The position numbers were made by a program, and so were the translations under genes. This document shows, piece after piece, positions 44,329 to 50,652 of a stretch of DNA of 50,652 nucleotides (position 1 is the first letter of the stretch; every line of letters starts with the position of its first letter). The DNA comes from Deltaproteobacteria bacterium tcs-42 (GTDB lineage: Bacteria; Desulfobacterota; Desulfuromonadia; Desulfuromonadales; Geopsychrobacteraceae). The stretch is from the NCBI GenBank assembly GCA_002049545.1, contig LLYT01000008.1:1-50652 (forward strand), in the 5' to 3' direction. The notes below the pieces were generated by a model. That model did no database searches. It was not told where the DNA came from and saw only the letters and a program-made list of their open reading frames with translations.

Positions 44329-44388
44329 AAGGTGCAAGGGGTCAGGTACAAGATATGGTCATGTCTTGATTCTTTAACCTTGAACCTT
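44329..44388. repeat. Nested palindrome between hisG and hisD
   Basis: AAGGTGCAAGG (44329-44339) and CCTTGAACCTT (44378-44388) are complementary at 10 of 11 positions. An inner CAAGA/TCTTG pair lies between them. It looks like a small intergenic repeat. It sits within the operon and should form a 60-base hairpin in the transcript. Confidence 0.5.
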
Positions 44389-44411
44389 CATCCTGATAAG
44401 GAATAAATTAA

Positions 44412-45701
44412 ATGCGAATATTCAAATTCAGTGATCCCGATTTCGCCGGTCAGTTTCAGCAGATTGAGCAGCGGGCTGATGAAGTTCCCGGTGATATTGA
44501 GGAGACGGTCAAGGCGATTATTGCCGATGTGCGGCAGCGCGGTGATGTGGCACTGTTCGAGTTGAGTTCCAGATTTGACCGGATCGATCTGTCCGCCGAA
44601 AATATCGAAGTCAGTGAGGCTGAAATTGATTCGGCCATGGCTGTTGTCAGTGCTGAATCTTTAGCTGCGTTGCAGCTCGCCGCCGAGCGAATCGCTAAGT
44701 ACCACGCCAAGCAGAAACAAGAAACCTGGCTGTCGACCGATGAAGATGATGTTCTTCTTGGGCAGATGGTGCGTCCACTTGATCGCGTTGGTATCTATGT
44801 TCCGGGAGGCAAGGCCGCCTATCCATCATCGGTGCTGATGAATGCCGTCCCTGCAAAAGTTGCCGGAGTTGCCGAGGTGGTCATGGTGGTGCCGATGCCG
44901 GGTGGTGAGGTGAATCCTCACGTACTGGCTGCGGCGAAAATTGCCGGAGTCGACCGGATTTTTAAACTCGGTGGTGCTCAGGCGGTCGCGGCTCTTGCCT
45001 ACGGAACCGAATCGGTCCCACGGGTTGATAAAATCACCGGGCCGGGAAATATCTATGTAGCAACGGCAAAACAGCTGGTGTTCGGCCAGGTTGATATCGA
45101 TATGATTGCCGGGCCAAGTGAGATTCTGGTGATCAACGATGGCAGCGGTACGGCAGCTCACATCGCCGCTGATCTACTCTCTCAGGCTGAGCATGATGAG
45201 TTGGCTTCGGCAGTCCTGGTTACCAGTTCCGAGCAGATGGCGATTGCCGTAGCGGAGGAAGTGGAAAAACAACTGCGACAGCTCAGCCGTGAAACCATTG
45301 CACGACGTTCAATTGAAGATTTTGGTGCAATAATTATTGCGGAGAACCTTGATGAAGCGATTGAATTTTCCAACCGCATTGCTCCTGAACACCTTGAACT
45401 GGCAGTTGACAAACCATTTGAAATTCTTGCAGCAATCCGGCATGCCGGAGCGATTTTTATGGGGCATCATACCCCGGAAGCAGCTGGAGATTATCTGGCT
45501 GGCCCCAATCATACCTTGCCGACTGGTGGCACAGCACGCTTCTTTTCGCCGTTATCGCTGGATGATTTTGTCAAAAAATCGAGCATCCTTTCGTTCTCGG
45601 AAGGTGGCTTGCAGCGGTTGGGCAAAGAGATTGTTCATATCGCCGAGCTGGAAGGTTTAGAGGTACACGCTAAATCAGTATCAATCCGGTTGGGAAAATA
45701 G
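44412..45701 (+). CDS. hisD: Histidinol dehydrogenase
   Basis: A 429-residue enzyme that oxidises histidinol to histidine in two steps with NAD and zinc. It shows RVGIYVPGGKAAYPSSVLMN and FKLGGAQAVAALAYGTESVP. The catalytic and zinc region SEILVINDGSG and SQAEHDE matches the family, and EHLEL completes the active site. Length is usual. It follows hisG after a 99-base gap with a palindrome. Confidence 0.95.
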   Translation: MRIFKFSDPDFAGQFQQIEQRADEVPGDIEETVKAIIADVRQRGDVALFELSSRFDRIDLSAENIEVSEAEIDSAMAVVSAESLAALQLAAERIAKYHAKQKQETWLSTDEDDVLLGQMVRPLDRVGIYVPGGKAAYPSSVLMNAVPAKVAGVAEVVMVVPMPGGEVNPHVLAAAKIAGVDRIFKLGGAQAVAALAYGTESVPRVDKITGPGNIYVATAKQLVFGQVDIDMIAGPSEILVINDGSGTAAHIAADLLSQAEHDELASAVLVTSSEQMAIAVAEEVEKQLRQLSRETIARRSIEDFGAIIIAENLDEAIEFSNRIAPEHLELAVDKPFEILAAIRHAGAIFMGHHTPEAAGDYLAGPNHTLPTGGTARFFSPLSLDDFVKKSSILSFSEGGLQRLGKEIVHIAELEGLEVHAKSVSIRLGK

Positions 45702-45708
45702 CGAATTT

Positions 45709-45736
45709 GTAGGGGCGCTGCTTGCCGCGCCCCTAC
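45709..45736. repeat. 10-bp perfect hairpin before hisB
   Basis: GTAGGGGCGC (45709-45718) pairs with GCGCCCCTAC (45727-45736), with an eight-base loop. It lies seven bases upstream of the hisB ribosome binding site. It belongs to the GTAGGGGCG-type intergenic hairpins found in many environmental bacteria. Confidence 0.7.
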
Positions 45737-45754
45737 GATGTATTTGGAGGTCTT

Positions 45755-46345
45755 ATGACTCGTACTGCAGAAATCAAACGAGAAACTAAAGAAACCAATA
45801 TCAGTATTGAACTTAATCTTGATGGTTCAGGACAACATCATATTGAAAGCCCGGTTCCGTTTTTCAACCATATGCTCTCAGCTGTGGCCAGACATGGTTT
45901 TTTTGATCTGACGGTCAAGGCGACGGGTGATACCGAAATTGATGCCCATCATACGGTTGAAGATCTTGGTATTGTTCTGGGTGAGGTGTTTAAAAAAGCG
46001 TTGGGAGATAAGGCCGGGGTGAAACGTTTTGGACGGTCTACCATGCCGATGCACGAAGCTCTGGCTTCGGTCATCATCGATTTTTCCGGTCGGCCATTTC
46101 TGGTATTCAATGTTGATTTGCCCAAGGCGAAAGTTGGCGAGTTTGACACCGAACTGGTGGAAGAATTTTTCGTTGCTTTTTGTAACCACTCTGGTGCGAA
46201 TATCCACATCAATCTGGCTTATGGTGACAATCTCCATCACATTATTGAGGGAATCTTCAAGGCTTTCGGTCGGGCGTTGGATGAGGCCACCGGACTCGAT
46301 CCCCGGATCCAGGGGGTATTGTCGACTAAAGGTAAGCTGGAATAG
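45755..46345 (+). CDS. hisB: Imidazoleglycerol-phosphate dehydratase
   Basis: A 196-residue manganese-dependent dehydratase, monofunctional (no histidinol phosphatase domain). Metal-binding motifs DAHHTVED and later [14 protein letters not shown] are present. The central [16 protein letters not shown] is diagnostic. GGAGG at 45744-45748 fixes the start at 45755 rather than 45722. It is followed by a 194-base gap with a repeat before hisH. Confidence 0.95.
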   Translation: MTRTAEIKRETKETNISIELNLDGSGQHHIESPVPFFNHMLSAVARHGFFDLTVKATGDTEIDAHHTVEDLGIVLGEVFKKALGDKAGVKRFGRSTMPMHEALASVIIDFSGRPFLVFNVDLPKAKVGEFDTELVEEFFVAFCNHSGANIHINLAYGDNLHHIIEGIFKAFGRALDEATGLDPRIQGVLSTKGKLE

Positions 46346-46406
46346 TTTTTGAGGGGGATAGTCCTTCAGTTTGACTTGGGGCGATTTTAACTAAACCACC
46401 TCAAAA

Positions 46407-46525
46407 GGCGACTCAAACAGGCCGAGATGCAAGGCATTGTGAAAGCCTGAGTCCTGAAGCGTAGATTTCTACGTTGAAGGGCGAAGGGTGAACATAACGC
46501 AGCAGATTGGTCTTTTTCAGTCGCC
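46407..46525. repeat. Palindromic intergenic element between hisB and hisH
   Basis: An element of about 119 bases bounded by the inverted repeat GGCGACT (46407-46413) and AGTCGCC (46519-46525). An inner hairpin CGTAGA/TCTACG and the phrases GAGATGCAAGGC and ACGCAGCAGATT are present. These phrases are known from repeats spread through Desulfuromonadales genomes. It contains no gene and splits the his operon, but no terminator U-run is seen. Confidence 0.6.
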
Positions 46526-46539
46526 GGAGCAAATGAGAT

Positions 46540-47163
46540 ATGATCAATATTATTGACTACGAGATGGGTAACCTGCGCAGTGTTGAGAAGGCGTTTGAGA
46601 GCCTTGGTTTCGACGTGCGCATCAGTGCAGATCCAAATGATATAACAACAGCGGATAAGGTCGTATTGCCGGGAGTCGGGGCTTTCCGCGATTGTATCCA
46701 TCATTTGCGAGATGGTGGATTTGTCGAACCGTTATTGGATCATGTGAATGCGGGCAAGCCGATGCTCGGTATCTGTGTCGGCATGCAGATGCTGTTCGAT
46801 GAAAGTGAAGAGTTTGGCCGACATCAGGGCTTGGGGTTGATCCCCGGCAAGGTGGTCCGTTTTCCCTCCGGTATGGTCGAGAACGGAGAACGTCTCAAGG
46901 TGCCCCACATGGGCTGGAATAATATCAATATCCAGCAGCCGTCACCAATTTTCTCCAGTATCGAGGATGAATGTTTCGTCTATTTTGTCCATTCTTATTA
47001 CTGTGAAGCGACGGAGAATCACGATATTGCAGCCACGTGCCGTTATGGTGAGGTGGAATTCTGTGCCTCTGTCTGGCGTGATAACATCATGGCGACGCAA
47101 TTTCATCCCGAAAAGAGTCAGGCTGTTGGACTGAATATTTTCAAAAATTTTGGAGAACTATAA
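46540..47163 (+). CDS. hisH: Imidazole glycerol phosphate synthase, glutaminase subunit
   Basis: A 207-residue class I glutamine amidotransferase that feeds ammonia to HisF. The nucleophile is in [10 protein letters not shown] near residue 80; the catalytic His and Glu are in TQFHPEKSQ near the C-terminus. The N-terminal [16 protein letters not shown] is diagnostic. GGAG at 46526-46529 gives a ten-base spacing. The stop is two bases before the hisA start. Confidence 0.95.
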   Translation: MINIIDYEMGNLRSVEKAFESLGFDVRISADPNDITTADKVVLPGVGAFRDCIHHLRDGGFVEPLLDHVNAGKPMLGICVGMQMLFDESEEFGRHQGLGLIPGKVVRFPSGMVENGERLKVPHMGWNNINIQQPSPIFSSIEDECFVYFVHSYYCEATENHDIAATCRYGEVEFCASVWRDNIMATQFHPEKSQAVGLNIFKNFGEL

Positions 47164-47164
47164 A

Positions 47165-47896
47165 TTGATTATTTTACCCGCAATTGACCTCAAAGAGGGT
47201 CGCTGTGTCCGGTTGGAACAGGGGCTGATGGATAAAGATACTGTTTATAATGATAACCCGGCTGCTCAGGCGAAAATCTGGCAGGAGCAGGGGGGAGAGT
47301 ATCTCCATATTGTTGACCTGGATGGTGCTTTTGCCGGGGTGCCGAAAAATAAATCGGCAATCACGTCTATTGTTGAAGCCATTGATATCCCCACCGAACT
47401 GGGTGGTGGAATCCGTGATCTGGAAACCATCGAAGCATACCTTGACTTAGGGATAAATCGAGTGATCCTTGGAACTGTTGCCAAAGAAAACCCGGAACTG
47501 GTCAGAGAGGCGTGTGGTAAATTTCCTGGCCGGATTGTTGTCGGTATCGATGCCAAGGATGGTTTGGTGGCGGTACGTGGCTGGGCCGATGTGACCGAGA
47601 AACTTGCCACCGAGATGGCAAAAGAGATGGAAGATTTTGGAGTTGAGGCAATTATTTATACCGATATTTCTCGTGATGGCATGATGCAGGGGCCGAATAT
47701 CGAAGCGACCAAAGCTCTGGCCGAAGCGATTACGATTCCCGTTATTGCCTCCGGAGGTTTGTCGACTTTGGATGATATTAGCCGTTTAATTGCCATTGAA
47801 TCGTCAGGTGTCACCGGTGTCATTACCGGTAAAGCGATCTACTCTGGGGCGATCGATCTGCGTGCTGCTGTTGCTTTGACCAAGAAAGGAAAATAG
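47165..47896 (+). CDS. hisA: Phosphoribosylformimino-5-aminoimidazole carboxamide ribotide isomerase
   Basis: A 243-residue TIM barrel that isomerises ProFAR. It starts [17 protein letters not shown]. The internal repeat motifs HIVDLDGA and [12 protein letters not shown] are followed by [14 protein letters not shown] and IASGGLS. The open frame extends to a TTG at 47150 inside hisH. The TTG at 47165, with GGAG nine bases before it, matches the usual HisA N-terminus. hisF starts immediately after its stop. Confidence 0.95.
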   Translation: MIILPAIDLKEGRCVRLEQGLMDKDTVYNDNPAAQAKIWQEQGGEYLHIVDLDGAFAGVPKNKSAITSIVEAIDIPTELGGGIRDLETIEAYLDLGINRVILGTVAKENPELVREACGKFPGRIVVGIDAKDGLVAVRGWADVTEKLATEMAKEMEDFGVEAIIYTDISRDGMMQGPNIEATKALAEAITIPVIASGGLSTLDDISRLIAIESSGVTGVITGKAIYSGAIDLRAAVALTKKGK

Positions 47897-48664
47897 ATGT
47901 TAACCAAACGGATTATCCCGTGTCTTGATGTTAAAGATGGCCGGGTGGTCAAGGGGGTTAATTTTGTCGGTTTGCGTGATGCGGGCGATCCGGTTGAAGC
48001 TGCAGAGGCCTACAGCGAACAGGGTGCTGATGAATTGACATTTCTTGATATCACCGCCAGCAGCGATAAACGCGCCATTATTCTCGATGTCGTTGCCAAA
48101 ACGGCTGAACGGGTCTTTATGCCGTTGACCGTTGGGGGTGGCGTTCGTGAAATTGCCGATATCCGCAACCTTCTCAATGCTGGAGCCGACAAAGTTTCCA
48201 TTAACACCGCTGCGGTGCAGCGGCCGGATTTTGTCCGTGAAGCAGCGGAACGGTTTGGCAGCCAGTGTATTGTTGTTGCGGTCGATGCGCGTCGAGTGCC
48301 TGGTTCCAATCCTCAGGCCTGGGAGGTTTATACTCACGGAGGACGTAACCCGACCGGAATTGACGCTATCGAATGGGCGCAAAAAATGGCAGGGTTCGGT
48401 TGCGGCGAAATTTTACTCACCTCAATGGATTGTGATGGCACCAAGGATGGCTACGATATTGCTCTGACGCGTGCGGTTAGCGATGCGGTCGAAGTTCCGG
48501 TGATCGCCTCTGGCGGAGTTGGCAATCTGGAACATGTCCGTGAAGGGTTGGTTGAAGGTGGAGCCAGTGCTGCATTAGCCGCTTCGATCTTCCACTTTAA
48601 AGAATACACAATTGCCGAATGCAAAGAATATTTGCACCAGCAAGGTGTTGCGGCGCGGCGTTGA
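47897..48664 (+). CDS. hisF: Imidazole glycerol phosphate synthase, cyclase subunit
   Basis: A 255-residue TIM barrel that makes IGP and AICAR with ammonia from HisH. It has [27 protein letters not shown] and the catalytic aspartates in [14 protein letters not shown]. Length is standard. It begins directly after the hisA stop and runs into the hisE leader. Confidence 0.96.
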   Translation: MLTKRIIPCLDVKDGRVVKGVNFVGLRDAGDPVEAAEAYSEQGADELTFLDITASSDKRAIILDVVAKTAERVFMPLTVGGGVREIADIRNLLNAGADKVSINTAAVQRPDFVREAAERFGSQCIVVAVDARRVPGSNPQAWEVYTHGGRNPTGIDAIEWAQKMAGFGCGEILLTSMDCDGTKDGYDIALTRAVSDAVEVPVIASGGVGNLEHVREGLVEGGASAALAASIFHFKEYTIAECKEYLHQQGVAARR

Positions 48665-48681
48665 TGAAAATGGAGAATGGA

Positions 48682-49026
48682 ATGGCAACTTCAGCACAAC
48701 AACCAGCAGTCTCACAAGATATTCTGGATGCGGTCTATCAAATCATTCAGCAACGTAAATCGCAGGGCGATGGAGAACAGTCGTACGTTAAATCGTTATA
48801 TGACAAAGGGCTGGATAAAATTCTCAGCAAAATCGGTGAGGAGGCAACTGAGACTGCTGTTGCTGGTAAGGGCGGTGACCGTGATGAAGTTGTCTATGAA
48901 GTTACCGATCTCCTGTTTCATGTGTTGGTTTTGCTGGGTTATTATGACTTGCCACCGGAAACAATTTTCGCTGAACTGAGTCGTCGGTTTGGTATGTCGG
49001 GAATCGAGGAAAAAGCGAATCGCTAA
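48682..49026 (+). CDS. hisE: Phosphoribosyl-ATP pyrophosphatase
   Basis: A 114-residue MazG-like pyrophosphohydrolase, the second step of histidine synthesis. The metal-binding signature KIGEEATETAVAGKGGDRD and a later YEVTDLLFHVLVLL are present. Possible ATGs at 48664 and 48670 overlap or touch the hisF stop. GGAG at 48672-48675 with six-base spacing supports 48682. HisI (the cyclohydrolase) is not fused to it and is not in the window. Confidence 0.93.
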   Translation: MATSAQQPAVSQDILDAVYQIIQQRKSQGDGEQSYVKSLYDKGLDKILSKIGEEATETAVAGKGGDRDEVVYEVTDLLFHVLVLLGYYDLPPETIFAELSRRFGMSGIEEKANR

Positions 49027-49041
49027 GGGAAGGAAGCTTCT

Positions 49042-49236
49042 ATGCTGACAATGAAAACAGATAACGTAACGGTAGAAATTGATCTGGACTCCCACTTTTA
49101 TTTGAAGCGCGGGGACGCTGAAGGCGATAGTATCAGGGTTCCATGGAGTGAACTGGATGAAACTGCTGCTGCTAGTCTTAAGCAGTTTGCCGAGATGGTT
49201 GAAGGGACCCTGGAAGGGATGAATCTGCCAGAGTAG
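49042..49236 (+). CDS. Small conserved protein of unknown function
   Basis: A 64-residue acidic protein. GGAAGG precedes the ATG at 49042. The sequence (VTVEIDLDSHFYLKRGD, then VPWSELDETAAASLKQFAEM) suggests a short beta hairpin and one helix. It is 15 bases after hisE and likely co-transcribed. No family was recognised. A terminator-like hairpin follows. Confidence 0.65.
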   Translation: MLTMKTDNVTVEIDLDSHFYLKRGDAEGDSIRVPWSELDETAAASLKQFAEMVEGTLEGMNLPE

Positions 49237-49271
49237 TTGGGGATATTGTTCCATCACGCTGGTGAAAACCA

Positions 49272-49337
49272 TGGACTTTAGTCCAGGACTTTCAGTCCCG
49301 ACCCAAACCACCATGCACTTTCAGTGCATGGTGGTTT
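49272..49337. repeat. Three consecutive hairpins ending the his operon
   Basis: TGGACTttAGTCCA (49272-49285), GGACTttcAGTCC (49286-49298), then a 15-bp perfect stem 49305-49319 with 49323-49337 (AAACCACCATGCACT, loop TTC). A T-rich run follows (AGTTTTTC). The last hairpin probably terminates the operon and overlaps the stop codon of the convergent gene. The repeated -ACTTTCAGT- loops look like REP-type palindromes. Confidence 0.75.
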
Positions 49338-49656
49338 AGTTTTTCTTGTCTGTGGTCAGATGCAGTTTGCAGTGGAAACATTTGCGCACTGGGCGGAACA
49401 GAAAACCATTCATGTGAAAACAGTTTCCACACTCGGGGCATCTGACCAGTGCCATCATGGTTACAGCAACGATCAAAAAGAAAATCCAGACAACAAAGAC
49501 GATTCCTATAGCCTGGGTGGGTTGTGAAGATCGGAGGGCCACCATCATTGCTGGTAAATAAGCCATGATGATAATCCAGAAAAACCAGCGGCGGCGACGG
49601 ATTTTCTGTAATCCAGACTTCAGTTCTCCAGGGCTGATAGCTTCTAAGTTGTCCAC
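49336..49656 (-). CDS. Small membrane protein with zinc-ribbon-like C-terminus, paralogue 1
   Basis: A 106-residue protein. Two membrane segments (WFFWIIIMAYLPAMMVAL and VFVVWIFFLIVAVTMMAL) follow a basic IRRRRW patch. The tail carries CPECGNCFH and KCFHC, a possible four-cysteine zinc site in the cytoplasm. The start is GTG at 49656, with AGGAGG (complement of 49662-49667) five bases upstream. An ATG at 49728 lacks a binding site. It is about half identical to the next gene, which is a tandem duplicate. Function is unknown. Confidence 0.7.
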   Translation of the reverse strand: MDNLEAISPGELKSGLQKIRRRRWFFWIIIMAYLPAMMVALRSSQPTQAIGIVFVVWIFFLIVAVTMMALVRCPECGNCFHMNGFLFRPVRKCFHCKLHLTTDKKN

Positions 49657-49825
49657 TGTAACCTCCTGAGAATGTGCAATCATAGATAACAATACCCAGA
49701 GACTACTTGGTTTGCATCCGGAGGGCAACTTTTTACCCGCTTTGGTGAAGATTCAGATTGTCAATGGTTGAGCCTGGTTGGATGTAACTCTGCTATTGGG
49801 AGGGTTGAAGAGCTACAGGGTGGGT

Positions 49826-50185
49826 TTACTTTTTTGCATATTTTGCTTTTGGCGGTTCGGCTTCTGCGGCTCTTTTATCGGCATTAATATGCAGCGCGCA
49901 ATGCAGGCATCGGCGGAAGGGGAGAAACGTTGGTCCGTGGGTGTGAAAGCATTCTCCACAACGTGGGCAGCGGACAATACAGGCAAAAGCGACAGCGATG
50001 ATAAGAAAAACAACCCAGGTGGCAAAAACGATTGTGACCCAGGTTTTGTAATCGGGGGAATCAAGAGCTACCTTCATTGCCGGCAGATAGACGAGAATAA
50101 TAATCCATAGAACCCAACGGCGGCTACGGACTTTTTTCAAACCGGGGCGGTATTCAACGGGATCTACCTGCTTGTTCTCTTCCAT
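49826..50185 (-). CDS. Small membrane protein with zinc-ribbon-like C-terminus, paralogue 2
   Basis: A 119-residue protein with the same plan as its neighbour: basic RSRRW, membrane segments (WVLWIIILVYLPAM and VFATWVVFLIIAVAFACIV), then CPRCGECFH and RCLHC. It has a lysine/alanine-rich end. Start ATG at 50185; no strong ribosome binding site. It lies 169 bases upstream of paralogue 1 on the same strand. The pair probably arose by duplication. Confidence 0.7.
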   Translation of the reverse strand: MEENKQVDPVEYRPGLKKVRSRRWVLWIIILVYLPAMKVALDSPDYKTWVTIVFATWVVFLIIAVAFACIVRCPRCGECFHTHGPTFLPFRRCLHCALHINADKRAAEAEPPKAKYAKK

Positions 50186-50652
50186 CGGTATGACTCTATT
50201 AGAGGAACTGGTTAATTATGATGGCGTCGCCATCCCATGAATTTTTGCGCAACCATCAATTATGGAGGTGCGATACTACTGATTCTATAGCAAGAGATCA
50301 ATGGTTTAGCGGTTGTTGTTGCCTCACTTGCCTTTTTCTGTACCTTTTATTTCTCCCGCATAAATAAAATATTTAGCAGAATAAAAATATATACAATTTA
50401 TATATCTGGGAATATATCTATGATTCCAGTTAGTTATGATTGTCTCTGAGAGTGGTCTTTCTGTTTGTAGCTCTCCAACTGTATGTCCTCTTTATACACG
50501 AGTCTGTGTGATTTTATTGGTGATCATCTTATTTTAAAAATAATTATTCCAATTATTTCAATAACTTAAGGGTTATTGGATTTTATTTTTTACAACTTGG
50601 CACGGACACTGCTTTATATCAGGTCACAAGCAAACAAAAAAGCAATCAAACA
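50186..50652. other. AT-rich gene-free end of window
   Basis: A 467-base stretch. The first 100 bases have an imperfect inverted repeat (AATTATGATGG near 50214 and CCATCAATTATGG near 50254), including GGCGTCGCC. The rest is AT-rich with no ORF or RNA recognised. It may be promoter sequence of a gene beyond the window. Confidence 0.5.

Noticed and set aside
1-50652. CRISPR array, tRNA or rRNA genes
   Set aside because: No regularly spaced direct repeats, tRNA cloverleaf arms or rRNA sequence were seen on either strand.

Overview
The window reads as a chromosomal segment of a Gram-negative, anaerobic deltaproteobacterium of the Desulfuromonadales type (Desulfuromonas/Pelobacter/Geobacter relatives). 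This is inferred from gene content and order: rho-rpmE-prfA-prmC-murA-hisGDBHAFE, a SAM-I riboswitch ahead of metX, LUD-type lactate oxidation genes, an unfused GluQRS gene, TamAB, and many small palindromic intergenic repeats. No tRNA, rRNA, CRISPR array or complete transposase gene was seen.

Layout. 1-5.5 kb: ornithine aminotransferase, a radical SAM protein with a C-terminal helix-turn-helix, a TetR regulator divergent from a DUF169 protein with a clear operator between them, and an MFS transporter. 5.5-14.4 kb: a carboxylic-acid oxidation cluster. A two-subunit FAD/Fe-S dehydrogenase (glcDF-like, probably D-lactate or glycolate), a fused 3-oxoacid CoA-transferase and a thiolase lie on the minus strand. 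lutC and a fused lutBA lie on the plus strand. glcD and lutC share a promoter layout with the same TGGT-N3-ACCA operator, so one GntR/FadR-type regulator encoded elsewhere probably controls both. 14.8-17.3 kb: a split permease pair, an exported small protein and a hemolysin III-family membrane protein. 17.4-17.9 kb: a strong promoter and terminator enclosing a likely small RNA, then a transporter remnant. 18-28 kb: envelope genes (gspA-gspB, an orphan MotA/MotB-like pair with a long coiled coil, tamA-tamB). 28-34 kb: a minus-strand cluster of a metallo-hydrolase, a 604-residue protein of unknown function, an EF-G-family GTPase and a membrane protein. 34-36.4 kb: metX with its riboswitch, a second small RNA candidate and an Rrf2 regulator. 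36.5-49.2 kb: gluQ, a lipoprotein, rho, rpmE, prfA, prmC, murA and most of the histidine operon. 49.3-50.2 kb: two tandem paralogous small membrane/zinc-ribbon proteins. The last 470 bases are AT-rich and show no gene.

The most notable non-coding signals are these. (i) A family of three 144-146 bp non-autonomous mobile elements has GTAA-type inverted ends and 8-bp target duplications. Two copies sit exactly at gene stop codons. (ii) Two promoter-terminator-bounded small RNA candidates, and a weaker third, have terminator loops that expose an anti-Shine-Dalgarno CUCCU. (iii) The shared operator unites the lactate/glycolate genes. Start codons were chosen from ribosome binding sites; several genes use TTG or GTG.
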